NCBI RefSeq assembly: GCF_003148885.1
Contig: NZ_QGHD01000005.1
Location: 62,001-126,000 of the forward strand
Source of the DNA: Hallerella porci
GTDB taxonomy: Bacteria > Fibrobacterota > Fibrobacteria > Fibrobacterales > Fibrobacteraceae
Direction: 5' to 3'
DNA length: 64,000 nucleotides
Below, piece by piece: positions 9,974 through 19,924 of the stretch (the stretch's first letter is position 1; each line of letters opens with the position of its first letter). The notes under the pieces were generated by a model. It was given only the letters and a program-made list of their open reading frames with translations, ran no database searches and was not told where the DNA came from. The position numbers and the translations under genes were made by a program.

Positions 9974-10777
9974 TTATTTTTTCTTGTTGATGACGCCTAA
10001 ACTAAAGCGGAATTGAAGCATTAAACCGCCTAAATCCCATTTGGCTTTGTCTGTATCGGTGTCGGGAACGACTCCAGAAAATGGTTCATCGGAGCGCACG
10101 ATAATGCGAGAATAACCGATGTCTCCGTAAATGTTGATGTTCTTCCACGACGTTACGAGATAGCCTAAGCTTACGCCGAAGCCGTTGCCGTAAGGTTTCG
10201 TTTCTGCTTCGATGTGTCCCCAGCTCGAATAAATTTCGGTCCCGGGAAGCATCCAATACCAACGAACAGAAATGCTAAAAAGGCTTGCGTTCGAAATAGA
10301 AATAAGACTTGTCGGAAATGCGATGCGATATTCTAAATACAGCGGAAATCCTTGCAACGTGTAACTGTAATTATGAATTTTGTCTTTGCGGTCGGTGACG
10401 ACGACGGATTCATTATCGTAAATGTAACCGAATCCGAGACTCATAAAATGTCCATCGCGAATTTGATATTGCAAACCCGCTGTAATCGGAAAACAGAAAT
10501 TCACATTTTGAAAATCTTGCTTGGCGACGTAAGCCGATTCCGCTTCGGTCAATGCTTGCGCACGAAAATCTTTGTAAATCGTATCGATTTGCGCTTGGAA
10601 TTTATCGCGGGAATCAAATCCGATAAATGAAATGGACGGCTGAATGAAAAAGGAAAGAATGCTGCGATCTTCTGACTTTTCGGAAGATGCTTCGCGGGAA
10701 TCAAATCCGATAGAAGAATCAGACGCCGCAGAAATTGCCGCGCAGAAAATCACGATGGCGAGCAAAAAATTTTTCAC
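9974..10777 (-). CDS. Putative outer-membrane beta-barrel protein
   Basis: 267 residues with a signal peptide (about 1-17, ISAAS). The mature part consists of alternating amphipathic strands rich in Tyr, Phe and Gly (for example MSLGFGYIYDNE, GVSLGYLVTSW), suggesting a small barrel of 8-10 strands. An IGFDSRE/IGFDSRD motif occurs twice near the N-terminus. Its ATG overlaps the stop of the bamD-like gene by 4 bp, so it is translationally coupled to an outer-membrane assembly factor. Function unknown. Confidence 0.65.
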   Translation of the reverse strand: MKNFLLAIVIFCAAISAASDSSIGFDSREASSEKSEDRSILSFFIQPSISFIGFDSRDKFQAQIDTIYKDFRAQALTEAESAYVAKQDFQNVNFCFPITAGLQYQIRDGHFMSLGFGYIYDNESVVVTDRKDKIHNYSYTLQGFPLYLEYRIAFPTSLISISNASLFSISVRWYWMLPGTEIYSSWGHIEAETKPYGNGFGVSLGYLVTSWKNINIYGDIGYSRIIVRSDEPFSGVVPDTDTDKAKWDLGGLMLQFRFSLGVINKKK

Positions 10778-11673
10778 TCGTATTCGTCCTCTTCTTCATC
10801 TTCTTCGGGATGCGCTTCGGCTTCTTCTTTTGCCTCTTCTTTTTCTTGCAATTTTTCGGCTTGCTCTTTGAGAATGCGTTTCTGGAATTTCTTTTCCAAT
10901 TTCGCAATATACTTTTCTTGGTCTTCTACCGATTCGATGCGTTTCTGAATGCTATCGGGAACGGTTGTGCGGTAATTGTCCAAGTAATAGCGAGCAGTTT
11001 CAAATTGATCGAGTTCCGCATAACTTTCGATTAAAAGATATAAGGCTTCGGGGCGGCGCTTGCTCTTCGGATACAAATCCAAAAATTCCTTCATATAAAT
11101 GACAGTCGACTGCGGATGTCCTAATTTATGATAAAGGCGAGCGGTGCGATAATCGCGTTCGGCGCGGCGTTCCAAAAGTAAATTCATATAATAGCTGACC
11201 GAATCAATCAGCGGAGATTCCGGATAATTCGACATGAATTTTTCGAAATCTTTCATCGCTAAAGTCGTATTGGTTTCGTCGCGGTCAATGTTATATTCGA
11301 TGTTGAATGCGGAAACCGCTTTGCGAAATTCTGCGGTTTCGATGAATGGAGAACTCGGGAAATTATTGATGAAACTGCCGTATTCTCCGCGGGCTTCAAG
11401 CCATTCTTCCAAATTGAAGTAACTTTCGGCGAGAAGGAACTGCGATTGTTCCATGTAGCCGGTGCCGATGCAGAGATTTAAAATTTCTTCGAGAGGTTCT
11501 TTCACTCTGCCGTAACGGCCTTCTTTAAAATCTTTGTCCGCTTCTTCAAAACGTTTCCGGCACATTTGAGTGCGATCGCCGCCGCCTTCGGAAGCGCAAG
11601 CGGAGAAGGTGAGAATAATCGCGGTGAAAAGTCCAGATAACGCGATGAGCGAGATGTAATTTTTTTTGCGCAT
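10774..11673 (-). CDS. bamD: BamD-like outer-membrane assembly lipoprotein
   Basis: 299 residues from ATG 11673, chosen because it places a typical lipoprotein signal at the N-terminus (LTFSAC, cysteine 26). The mature protein has tetratricopeptide-like helical repeats: FEEADKDFKEGRYGRVKEPL, SQFLLAESYFNLEEWLEA and FIETAEFRKAVSAF, followed by an FMSNYPESPLIDSV motif. This is the BamD/YfiO architecture that scaffolds the BAM complex at the inner face of the outer membrane. The C-terminus adds a Lys/Glu coiled coil and a very acidic tail beyond the usual BamD length. It is divergent from lptF by about 70 bp, a suitable place for promoters of both envelope operons. Confidence 0.85.
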   Translation of the reverse strand: MRKKNYISLIALSGLFTAIILTFSACASEGGGDRTQMCRKRFEEADKDFKEGRYGRVKEPLEEILNLCIGTGYMEQSQFLLAESYFNLEEWLEARGEYGSFINNFPSSPFIETAEFRKAVSAFNIEYNIDRDETNTTLAMKDFEKFMSNYPESPLIDSVSYYMNLLLERRAERDYRTARLYHKLGHPQSTVIYMKEFLDLYPKSKRRPEALYLLIESYAELDQFETARYYLDNYRTTVPDSIQKRIESVEDQEKYIAKLEKKFQKRILKEQAEKLQEKEEAKEEAEAHPEEDEEEDEYE

Positions 11674-11742
11674 TGGTCCGTCTAGAAAAGGATGGAACGT
11701 TTTCAAGTTTCTAAATTAGCAAAAAATGAGAATAGAAATTTT

Positions 11743-13158
11743 ATGATTCTTGTACGGTATGTGCTGAAGGAACATATAGCGCCGTTTTTGCTCGCGCTGT
11801 TTGTCATCACATTCCTTTTTGTCGTTGATTTTTTGGTGACGATTCTCGATAATGTACTTTCGAAAGGACTTCCCATTTCAACGGTGCTTGAAATTTTTGC
11901 GCTGAATATTGCGTGGATGCTTTCGCTTTCTATTCCGATGGCGGTTCTTGTCGCGTGCTTGATGGCGTTTGGACGCCTTTCGGGGGACCAAGAAATTACA
12001 GCGATGAAAGCGGCGGGAGTTTCTCCGCTTGCGATGATGCGCCCGGTTTTACTCGTGGGCGTTCTCATTTCGGAACTTCTCATCTTATTTAATAATTGGA
12101 TTCTTCCCGAAGCGAATCATAAATCGGTAGAACTCATGAGCGCTGTTTCGCGGAAAAAACCGCATGCGTTTATCGATGCCGGAAAATTGATTACGCAGTT
12201 TCCCGGCGTGCAACTTTGGGTCGATCGCATCGATCCTTCGACAGGAACTCTTTACGGAATTCAAATTTTTGAAACCGATGGAAAAGGCCCGCCTCGCGTC
12301 GTCATCGCAGACAGTGCGACAATGGATTACGCAGATCATGGAGCGACTTTAATGTTGCGTTTAAAAAGCGGAGAAAATCACATCGCCGACAAAGATGATC
12401 CCGCACAATATTTTCGCATTCGTTTTTCGTCCGAAGATTTCGCTGTGAAAAATGTCAACGATCGCTTGGAAAGACGAGATAGAAAACATCGAAGCGACCG
12501 TGAAATGCCGGTGAATATGATGCTCGACGTTATCCGCGAAGCAAAAAAAAATGAAGCGGCAATCGTCCAAGAATCGCACGAAACTTTATTCCCTGATTTA
12601 GTGCGTCTGCGGAAAGCTGCTCTCGGCGATTCCATTCTCCCGAAAGAAGGCGATTGGAAATTGACTCCGGATTCGCTCAAACATTTGCGGGCTCTGCGCG
12701 ATGTTTCCATTTCCGAAAAGACTCGTTTGCGTTTAATTCGTCGGACGACAGAACGCGTGCTTAACGAACAAAAACGCCAAGCGCAATATTGGGTCGAAGT
12801 GCACAAAAAATTCAGCACCGGAGTCGCTTGTTTCATTTTTGTTTTAATCGGAGCGCCTCTCGGCATTATGGCGCGGAAAGGTGGCATCGGAACGGGAATT
12901 ATTTACAGCATCGCATTTTTTGTGTTGTATTGGGTGTGCTTAATCGGCGGCGAAAATTTAGCGGACCGCTTAATCGTTTCTCCGATTCTTGCGATGTGGA
13001 TTTCGAATGTGATTATCGGAAGTTGCGGCGTTCTCTTTATGTGGAAAATGTATCGCGACCGTTATTCGGGAACTTCTCCGCTTGGTCATGTGAAAAATTT
13101 CTTCCGCCGAATTTGGCAAAAATTGCAGCGTAAAAAATCGCAAGAGGTCTCGAAATGA
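11743..13158 (+). CDS. lptF: LPS export permease LptF
   Basis: 471 residues from ATG 11743. Family YjgP/YjgQ, the inner-membrane permease that, with LptG and the LptB ATPase, extracts lipopolysaccharide towards the periplasmic bridge. Three N-terminal helices (about 14-120) include the conserved SGDQEITAMKAAGVSP loop. A periplasmic jellyroll spans about 130-260, then a charged insertion (RRDRKHRSDRE and following) of about 90 residues, and three C-terminal helices. The start was moved inward from an upstream in-frame codon because the family begins close to this membrane helix. It overlaps lptG by 4 bp. Confidence 0.92.
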   Translation: MILVRYVLKEHIAPFLLALFVITFLFVVDFLVTILDNVLSKGLPISTVLEIFALNIAWMLSLSIPMAVLVACLMAFGRLSGDQEITAMKAAGVSPLAMMRPVLLVGVLISELLILFNNWILPEANHKSVELMSAVSRKKPHAFIDAGKLITQFPGVQLWVDRIDPSTGTLYGIQIFETDGKGPPRVVIADSATMDYADHGATLMLRLKSGENHIADKDDPAQYFRIRFSSEDFAVKNVNDRLERRDRKHRSDREMPVNMMLDVIREAKKNEAAIVQESHETLFPDLVRLRKAALGDSILPKEGDWKLTPDSLKHLRALRDVSISEKTRLRLIRRTTERVLNEQKRQAQYWVEVHKKFSTGVACFIFVLIGAPLGIMARKGGIGTGIIYSIAFFVLYWVCLIGGENLADRLIVSPILAMWISNVIIGSCGVLFMWKMYRDRYSGTSPLGHVKNFFRRIWQKLQRKKSQEVSK

Positions 13159-14483
13159 AATTTTCGCGGTATCTTCTCGGCAATTTTTTGAAGATGTTTT
13201 TGCTCGTCCTTTTGGGCGCTGTTTTCATGTTCATCGTCATCGACTTCGTGGGAAATATTCGCACTTGGCTTGCCCGCGATGTGATGGATGCTCGCGGTTA
13301 TTATTTGGCGTATTTGCCGTATATCATTTATTTGGTGAGTCCTGTGGCGCTTTTCATCGGCGTCGTCGCTTCGGTGGGAAATATGTCGCGGCATTTGGAA
13401 ATGACTGCGATTCAGCAATCGGGACGCAGTCCTTTCCGCGCTCTCGTTCCCATCTTTTTTGCGGGCGCAGGGATGACTCTTTTCTCTTTTTATTTAGATG
13501 CAAAAGTTCTCCCCGATGCGAATCATGAGCGTTATAAAATTATGGAGCCCGCATCGCAGCAAAGACGCGACCCGCGAATAAAAGATAAGCGGGATTTCGT
13601 TTACATTTCGGGCGATAAAACGAGTTGGTTTATGCGCTCTTACGGCGGCACATCCAAAGTCGGGCGCGATGTCGTGCTACTCATTTACCGCGACGGTGAA
13701 CTTTATGAACGCTTTGACGCAAGGCGTTTACGTTGGGTAGAACCCGAAACTTTAAAAGTGGAAGAAAAGAAAATTGGAGAATCGGTGGAACGGAAAAAAG
13801 CAAATCGCCGCGGAGAAATTATTCAAACGGCGGATGTTTCTGCGGATTCATTAACGCCATCGCAGGATTCTCTCGCCCAAAATTCGGCGGAAAATATTTC
13901 GCTTTTGCAGAAAATTTCTGCGTGGAAAAATCAAGCGCTCGCCTTCTTAAAATTAGCGCCGAAAGATTCTTCGGCTGCAGAAATTGCACCGGGTTATTGG
14001 CGCTTAGAAGAAGGTTATGATCGCACCTTTTTAAAAGATGGAACTGTGCAAATTCGTCATTTTGTGCGGGAAAGTTTAAAAGGCAAAACGACATTACTTC
14101 CCGAAGATTTTTTGGATGAGCGTCAACGCGGCGATGAAATGGATGCGAAAACAATTCTTCGAAAAATTGAAGTGCAAAAACGTTCGGGCGAAAACACGAA
14201 TAAATTGGAAACCGCTTACTATTTCAAATTCTCTGGCTCGATGATGAATTTTATCGTTCTTCTTATCGGCGCAGCGCTTGCGCATCGATTTAGTCGGAAT
14301 GGTGGGCTTTCTCAAAAATTCGGGGTTGGGATTTTGCTTGTGTTTAGCTATTATGTGGTTATTCGAATCGGCCTGAAGATGGGAGAAAACGGTGCGCTTT
14401 ATCCAATGCTGGGTGCTTGGATTGGACATTTGATTTTTGCGATGGTGGCGGTGTGGATGCTTTACCGATCGTTCCGTCTTTAG
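13155..14483 (+). CDS. lptG: LPS export permease LptG
   Basis: 442 residues, paralogue of the preceding protein and joined to it by an ATGA overlap. N-terminal helices (about 13-110) carry the MTAIQQSGRSPF cytoplasmic loop that contacts LptB. The periplasmic domain is followed by a Ser/Ala-rich insertion (about 215-275), then three C-terminal helices ending near residue 440. Assignment as LptG rather than LptF follows from its second position and its NMSRHLEMTAIQQSG loop; the two are hard to separate by eye. Confidence 0.9.
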   Translation: MKFSRYLLGNFLKMFLLVLLGAVFMFIVIDFVGNIRTWLARDVMDARGYYLAYLPYIIYLVSPVALFIGVVASVGNMSRHLEMTAIQQSGRSPFRALVPIFFAGAGMTLFSFYLDAKVLPDANHERYKIMEPASQQRRDPRIKDKRDFVYISGDKTSWFMRSYGGTSKVGRDVVLLIYRDGELYERFDARRLRWVEPETLKVEEKKIGESVERKKANRRGEIIQTADVSADSLTPSQDSLAQNSAENISLLQKISAWKNQALAFLKLAPKDSSAAEIAPGYWRLEEGYDRTFLKDGTVQIRHFVRESLKGKTTLLPEDFLDERQRGDEMDAKTILRKIEVQKRSGENTNKLETAYYFKFSGSMMNFIVLLIGAALAHRFSRNGGLSQKFGVGILLVFSYYVVIRIGLKMGENGALYPMLGAWIGHLIFAMVAVWMLYRSFRL

Positions 14484-14499
14484 CTGAAGTGGGTGGAAT

Positions 14500-16395
14500 A
14501 TGTCTGATATTTTATACGTCGTTTCTGGATTGCTTATCGGCCTTGCTTTTCAAGGCGGATTATTTCTTTTTGCAATTCCGTTTGCGCTTGTTTCGCTTGT
14601 GCTTGCGTGGTTAAATCGCCCGAGTTTAACGGCGGCAAAAAATCCGACGGCAACGGTTCCGATTTTGCGGGCAACGCGGACAACGGATGCGACGGCTGTT
14701 GGACGCATTCTTCGCCCTGCGATGACTCAAACCGATCCGATTATTTCTACGCGGGATATGGTCTCTGCCAATTCGACCGAAGACGAATCGTCTTTAGCCA
14801 AATTAAAAGGTAAAGAAATTTGGGAAAAATTAGATCAAGAATTGAGTTTAATTTATCGCCCGGTATTATCTGCGCTGCGCGCACTTTTGCCCAAGTCGCA
14901 TTCTGTCGTTTTCTTTTTCCGCAATGTTGAAGGGCACTTTTTTTCGATTCGCCAATTTTCGTCGGCGGGAGAAAATGAAATTAACGATGATCCCACTTTT
15001 TATATTCCCGATGGCGCAGGAATTATTGGGCAGCTCGCAAACCGCGATGTGTCGCGCATTTTAGAAGGCGATTTGCCAAATGGAAAAAGTCTCGGTTATT
15101 ATAAATCGGTGCCGCAAATTCATTCGGTGGCAGCGGTTCCGTGTTATCACGCCGAAAAACAATGTGTCGGCGCTTTGGTCGTCGATTCTTTAGAAACGAA
15201 TGCGTTTAATTCTTCAATCATTTCGATTTTAGAAAGTTTCGCGTCGATGTTCTTTATGTTAACGCGGAAGAGTTGTTTGTCGGCGTTGAATTTTATCGAA
15301 AAAAATAAATACTACGAACTCGCAAAATATCAGCAGAATTTTTTCAAATCGAATTTGCTGAAAGATACTTACAAAGAAATTTTTGAATATGTCAATCAGA
15401 ATTTCATTTCGGATCGCATGATGATTCTCGTTTACGATCATCCCGAAAGCGAAGAAGGAACGGTGGCATTTTGCCGCGGTGAAGATGAAAAAGTTTTTGA
15501 AGGAATGCGCTTCTCTTTTTCGGACAAAGGAATTTTCCAACTTGCGATGAATTCGCATGTTATGATGGAACGCAGTTTGCACGGGCGTGAATATGTTTAT
15601 CGTTTGAAAGAAGGCGAACCGCGGAATCACGCATTGCAATATCTTTTTGTGCAGCCGAGTTCGATGACGATGCGCAATGTGGTGAAAAATGAACCGTCGG
15701 AATTTGCGATTTGCTTAGAACGTCGCGAAGACGTAAAGCTTGAACAAGTAGAAAAAGATTTGCTCCGCTTTATGGTGAACATCGCTTACTTTGCGTATCA
15801 GCGTGGCTCTCAAGTGGAGCGCGAACAATTTGAAATTTATCACGACGCTCTCACCGGACTTTTAAACCGCCGCACGATTGATGAACGCATTGTTGAACTC
15901 AACAAAGTGCATCAAGAAAAAGATGTCGGCGTGATGATGATGGACATCGACCACTTTAAGCATATCAATGACACTTACGGTCACCAAGCGGGCGATACCA
16001 TTCTCAAAGGAATCGCTTCGCGAATCGCATCGGTTGCGGATAAAGATGATAATTTGCTTGCGCGTTACGGCGGCGAAGAATTTTTCGTTTCGATTCCTGG
16101 TGCCACTCAAGAAATTTTGACGGGAACTGCAGAAAAAATCCGCGAAGCGGTGGCGTCGGCTCCGTTTGATATTCATCAAGGCGCACCGATTGCAGTGACG
16201 GTAAGTATTGGCTGCTATTTAGCGACCAGAGAATTCCACGGCGAAATGAAACGTGCGGTGAGCTATGCCGATGCTGCACTTTATAACGCAAAAGAAACCG
16301 GAAGAAATCGCGTTGTTGAATATCAAGAACGCACCTTTGCAACAGATAAAGCGAAAGAAAATTTAGAAGGAACTTCAGATGTTCACAACTCTTGA
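14500..16395 (+). CDS. GAF-GGDEF diguanylate cyclase
   Basis: 631 residues. The N-terminus has one or two transmembrane helices (about 4-40), then two GAF-like sensor regions (about 110-265 and 275-440) and a C-terminal GGDEF domain (about 450-610). The active loop is RYGGEEF (524-528 for GGEEF), so cyclase activity making c-di-GMP from two GTP is expected. The inhibitory I-site is degenerate (KDDN instead of RxxD), suggesting little product inhibition. It follows lptG by 16 bp and its end overlaps the symporter start by 17 bp. Confidence 0.9.
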   Translation: MSDILYVVSGLLIGLAFQGGLFLFAIPFALVSLVLAWLNRPSLTAAKNPTATVPILRATRTTDATAVGRILRPAMTQTDPIISTRDMVSANSTEDESSLAKLKGKEIWEKLDQELSLIYRPVLSALRALLPKSHSVVFFFRNVEGHFFSIRQFSSAGENEINDDPTFYIPDGAGIIGQLANRDVSRILEGDLPNGKSLGYYKSVPQIHSVAAVPCYHAEKQCVGALVVDSLETNAFNSSIISILESFASMFFMLTRKSCLSALNFIEKNKYYELAKYQQNFFKSNLLKDTYKEIFEYVNQNFISDRMMILVYDHPESEEGTVAFCRGEDEKVFEGMRFSFSDKGIFQLAMNSHVMMERSLHGREYVYRLKEGEPRNHALQYLFVQPSSMTMRNVVKNEPSEFAICLERREDVKLEQVEKDLLRFMVNIAYFAYQRGSQVEREQFEIYHDALTGLLNRRTIDERIVELNKVHQEKDVGVMMMDIDHFKHINDTYGHQAGDTILKGIASRIASVADKDDNLLARYGGEEFFVSIPGATQEILTGTAEKIREAVASAPFDIHQGAPIAVTVSIGCYLATREFHGEMKRAVSYADAALYNAKETGRNRVVEYQERTFATDKAKENLEGTSDVHNS

Positions 16396-17851
16396 TTGGC
16401 TTGTTCTAGTTCTTTACATTCTCATCTCGGTAGGAATCGGGATCTGTGCTTCTCGTAAAAGCAATTGCGGATTTAGCGAATATATGCGCGGCGGCGGAGC
16501 GATGCCGTGGGTTGCAATCGGGATTAGTTTAATTGCGACATCGGTCAGCGCAACCACTTTCCTCGGAAATCCCGCAGAAAGTTATTCGGCGGATATGAGT
16601 TATCTCATGAACAATATCGGCGCGTTAATTGCGATTATCGTCGTCGGGTTCATTTTTATTCCGCGGATTCGCAGCGCAAAAATTTCAAGCGCATACGAAC
16701 TTTTTGAAGTAAAATTTTCTTCGAAAGTGCGCCGCATTGCAGCTGTTTTTTATAGTCTGCATTTGCTTTTGCGCATGGGAATTTTGCTTTACGCGCCTTC
16801 TCTTGTTCTCGCTCCGATTTTAGGAATTGATATTCACGTGGCGATTCTTGTGACCGCTGTCGTCGCAACTCTTTACACATGGTACGGCGGATTTAAAGCG
16901 GTCATTTGGACGGATGTTTTGCAATTTGTCGTGCTCTTTGGCGGTGGCGTCATTGCGCTTTTCATTTTGGCCAAAGGCATCGGCGGATTTTCCGAAATGT
17001 TCCAGCTCGCTTCCGAAGCCGGCAAAACGAAATTTTTTGATGCGGCAAATTGGGATCCGGCGAATGCGCGCAATTTATTGTCTGCAGGCTTGGTTTATGC
17101 GGTCATCGAAATTTCAATTCGCGGTTGTGATCAGCAATTTGTGCAGCGTTATCTCAGCTGTGATTCGGTCAAATCGGCGAATGCATCGAGTGTGCTCAGC
17201 ATGGTTCTCGGCATTTTCGTTTCGATTCTTTTCTTCTGGGTTGGCGCAGGTCTTTTTGTTTATTATCAAGTCAAAGGCGTTTCCATTCTCCCGGCAGAAT
17301 GTCCCATCAATCAAGTTTTCCCGCATTTTATTGTGCATGTAATGCCCGCAGGCGCAACTGGACTTGTCGTCGCTGCCATTTACGCTGCGGCGATGAGCAG
17401 TCTTTCGAGTGCAATCAATGCGCTTGGCAATACGACGGTGAAAGATATTTTACTCGTGCGTTCGGAAAATGCGTCCGCGCTGGCGAAGGCAAAAAAGTGG
17501 ACCGTTTTATGGGCGATTCTCAGTACGGTTTGCGCTTTCATCGCTGCCGATATGCAAAGTTCACTTTTGTCCAATGCGCTTTTCTTTACAGGACTTTTTA
17601 CGGGTCCGCTTCTCGCCCTTTTCTTGCTCGCATTCTTTTCGCATAAATTAACTTCTCCTGCGGTGCTCGCTGGCGTTTTCTGCGGAATGGCTTCGATACT
17701 TCTCTTCAATCGCATTCCGATTATTCCTGCTTATGTGCCACCGTTTGGCGGTATGTTTAGCTTCTTTTGGAATCCCGCGATTTCTTGTGTGATGACAATT
17801 CTCATGGCGAATATTTTCCGTTTCATTTTCCCAAAACGGAACGCAAATTAA
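16379..17851 (+). CDS. Sodium:solute symporter (SSS family)
   Basis: 490 residues with about 13 hydrophobic helices, the usual SSS size and topology. Characteristic segments include SLIATSVSATTFLGNPA in helix 1-2, WYGGFKAVIWTDVLQF in the central region, and AAAMSSLSSAINAL in the helix-8 region that carries sodium-coordinating serines. It belongs to the branch of SSS proteins including sugar and sialic acid carriers; the substrate cannot be read from sequence. The start overlaps the GGDEF gene. Confidence 0.9.
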   Translation: MFTTLDWLVLVLYILISVGIGICASRKSNCGFSEYMRGGGAMPWVAIGISLIATSVSATTFLGNPAESYSADMSYLMNNIGALIAIIVVGFIFIPRIRSAKISSAYELFEVKFSSKVRRIAAVFYSLHLLLRMGILLYAPSLVLAPILGIDIHVAILVTAVVATLYTWYGGFKAVIWTDVLQFVVLFGGGVIALFILAKGIGGFSEMFQLASEAGKTKFFDAANWDPANARNLLSAGLVYAVIEISIRGCDQQFVQRYLSCDSVKSANASSVLSMVLGIFVSILFFWVGAGLFVYYQVKGVSILPAECPINQVFPHFIVHVMPAGATGLVVAAIYAAAMSSLSSAINALGNTTVKDILLVRSENASALAKAKKWTVLWAILSTVCAFIAADMQSSLLSNALFFTGLFTGPLLALFLLAFFSHKLTSPAVLAGVFCGMASILLFNRIPIIPAYVPPFGGMFSFFWNPAISCVMTILMANIFRFIFPKRNAN

Positions 17852-17863
17852 ACGGAGATTTTA

Positions 17864-18367
17864 ATGACCGATTCCGAAGATATCCGCTGGATGGATGCCG
17901 CAATTCGCGAAGCCGAAAAAGCTTATGATTTGGGAGAAGTTCCCATCGGTTGCGTTATCGTCAAAGATGGACGTTGCATTGCCCGCGGCTATAATCAAGT
18001 GGAAACTCTCAAAGATGCGACAGCGCATGCCGAAATTATCGCAATCGGAGCGGCTTCGTCGTCACTCGAAAATTGGCGGCTTTCGGGTGCTACACTTTAT
18101 GTGACTTTGGAACCGTGCCCGATGTGTGCCGGCGCAATTTTAAATAGTCGCATTTCGCGGATTGTTTACGGTTCGCCCGATTCGCGTTTCGGCGGTTGCG
18201 GCAGCACAATTGAAGTCATTCAAAATAATGCATTGCATTTGAATGTGCAAGTCACAGGCGGCGTCAAAGCCGAAGAATGCCTCGGGCTTATCAAAGCTTT
18301 TTTCATGGAAATGCGCTTAAAGAAGGGCGATTCTGGAGCAAAGCCTCCAAAAGAAATGCTCTCATAA
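17864..18367 (+). CDS. tadA: tRNA adenosine(34) deaminase
   Basis: Converts A34 to inosine in the anticodon of tRNA-Arg(ACG). 167 residues, normal length. Zinc and catalytic motifs are complete: HAE (H55, E57) and PCPMC (C85, C88). The segment ILNSRISRIVYG is typical of TadA. A GGAG site sits just before ATG 17864. It is 12 bp downstream of the symporter gene. Confidence 0.95.
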   Translation: MTDSEDIRWMDAAIREAEKAYDLGEVPIGCVIVKDGRCIARGYNQVETLKDATAHAEIIAIGAASSSLENWRLSGATLYVTLEPCPMCAGAILNSRISRIVYGSPDSRFGGCGSTIEVIQNNALHLNVQVTGGVKAEECLGLIKAFFMEMRLKKGDSGAKPPKEMLS

Positions 18368-18381
18368 ATTATTTTTATAGC

Positions 18382-19218
18382 ATGATTCGTTTTGCGCTCT
18401 CGTTTCTTTTACTGCTTTATTCTTTTGCGCTTATCGCTTGCGATGAGAAAAAAATTTCTCTCGGCTTTAATACGCAAAATCCGACTTCCGAAGATTATGA
18501 ATTGCAAAGTTCGCTTTGCATTCTTTTGAATGTGGCAGATTCTGCTGCGGAATCGCAATCGATGTCGGCGAATGTTAATGTGCGCGTGCATTCGGAACTT
18601 CTTTCGGCTTATGATGATGGCACGGGACGTTTCCTTTTACGCGTTGATTCGGCGTCGTATTCTTCGGACAATCGCTCTGTCGAAGAAGCGGATCACATTC
18701 AGCGTTATTTGCAGACGCAAGCTGTGCAATATAAAATGGGCGGCGACGGTGAAATGAGTTCTGTCCGCTTAGACGAAATGGTTGCGCTTCCCGATGTAGG
18801 CGATGTGGACATTCGTCGTGTATTTCTCAAAGTGCAGCCCGTACTTCCTGCTGGGAAAATCGCTGTGGGCGATTCGTGGGAACGGCAGCAAGTGATCGCT
18901 GACGAAAATGGAAAACAAAGCGTTGTTTATAAATGGTTTAAACTCGAAGAAGTTTTTGAACGCAGCGGCGTAAAACTCGCCAAATTAAAAATGAATGTGC
19001 GCTATAAACAGAACAGCGAAGACGATGCGCAAATTATGGAAAGCCCCGATTTTATTTTGGGCTCGGGCACAATTCTCTTTGACATCGACGCGGGAAAAGT
19101 TGTCGAAGGTGAACTTTTAATCGAAGGAAAAGTTCGCATCATCGAAAAGAAATTGGGCGATACGATTCCTGATTTACGCGTCCGCCAGAAAATCACGTTG
19201 AGGAGTCTTCGCGGATGA
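18382..19218 (+). CDS. Putative lipoprotein, DUF6263-like
   Basis: 278 residues starting at ATG 18382; this start gives a lipoprotein signal (FALIAC, cysteine 20), whereas in-frame codons further upstream lie inside tadA. The mature part is beta-rich, with VGDSWERQQ and GSGTILFDIDAGKVVEGE segments that resemble the DUF6263 family by memory. Function unknown; probably attached to the outer or inner membrane. It overlaps the following gene by 4 bp. Confidence 0.65.
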   Translation: MIRFALSFLLLLYSFALIACDEKKISLGFNTQNPTSEDYELQSSLCILLNVADSAAESQSMSANVNVRVHSELLSAYDDGTGRFLLRVDSASYSSDNRSVEEADHIQRYLQTQAVQYKMGGDGEMSSVRLDEMVALPDVGDVDIRRVFLKVQPVLPAGKIAVGDSWERQQVIADENGKQSVVYKWFKLEEVFERSGVKLAKLKMNVRYKQNSEDDAQIMESPDFILGSGTILFDIDAGKVVEGELLIEGKVRIIEKKLGDTIPDLRVRQKITLRSLRG

Positions 19219-19916
19219 AAAAAATTTTGATTTTCTTTGCGCTTTTAAGCGCTAGCGTTTTTGCGGTGACGCCGTTTCCCTCCGTCAAACATCACAAAGT
19301 TTTTTTGCCTGCGATTTCTTCGCCGTATCTTTTGGAAACGAGTTTTGTTCTTGCAGAAAATGATACGTTAGAAATTGAACCCGGTGTTGAAGTTTTTTTT
19401 AGCGGCTACGCTAAATTGTATTTGCGCGGGACCGTTCGCATCGAAGGCTCTGTGCAAAAACCGATTGCATTTCTCAATGCGGATTCCGCAGAATCGTGGA
19501 ATGGCATTTATTTATCGACGGGCGAAAATTATTTTCACGTAAAAAATTTGCGCATCGAAAATGCATTCCGCAATACGATTATTCGTTCGCAAGGATTATT
19601 TGAAAACGTTAAATTCGTGAATAATTACTACGGACTTTGGGTTGAAAATTCGCCGCATTTCGAACTCGTCGGCTGCGATTTTAAACGCAATCGTTTTGCG
19701 CTTTCGGTCGGCGTCGGCTCCGTGCGATTCCGCAACACAAAAATTCAAGAAAATGTTTTTGGACTTTATCTGTATAAAGGCACTTCTTTTGACGGCGATG
19801 CAAAATCGGTGGCGAATAATTTAGAAGCGGATATTCGTCGCGAATTGGATGAGCATACCGGAAAAAGCAGCCGCATTTCCAAAAGCGTTTGGCAAAGAAT
19901 TGAAGCGGAATTTTGA
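19215..19916 (+). CDS. Exported right-handed beta-helix protein
   Basis: 233 residues with a signal peptide (about 1-17, ASVFA). Repeating turns such as LEIEPGVEVFFSG, LYLRGTVRIEGS, FENVKFVNNYYGL and FELVGCDFKRNRF fit a parallel beta-helix. No catalytic residues of polysaccharide lyases are apparent and it is short for an enzyme, so a binding or structural role is likelier. It is coupled to the preceding lipoprotein by an ATGA overlap and lies 8 bp before the motor operon. Confidence 0.65.
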   Translation: MKKILIFFALLSASVFAVTPFPSVKHHKVFLPAISSPYLLETSFVLAENDTLEIEPGVEVFFSGYAKLYLRGTVRIEGSVQKPIAFLNADSAESWNGIYLSTGENYFHVKNLRIENAFRNTIIRSQGLFENVKFVNNYYGLWVENSPHFELVGCDFKRNRFALSVGVGSVRFRNTKIQENVFGLYLYKGTSFDGDAKSVANNLEADIRRELDEHTGKSSRISKSVWQRIEAEF

Positions 19917-19924
19917 GGTAAAGC

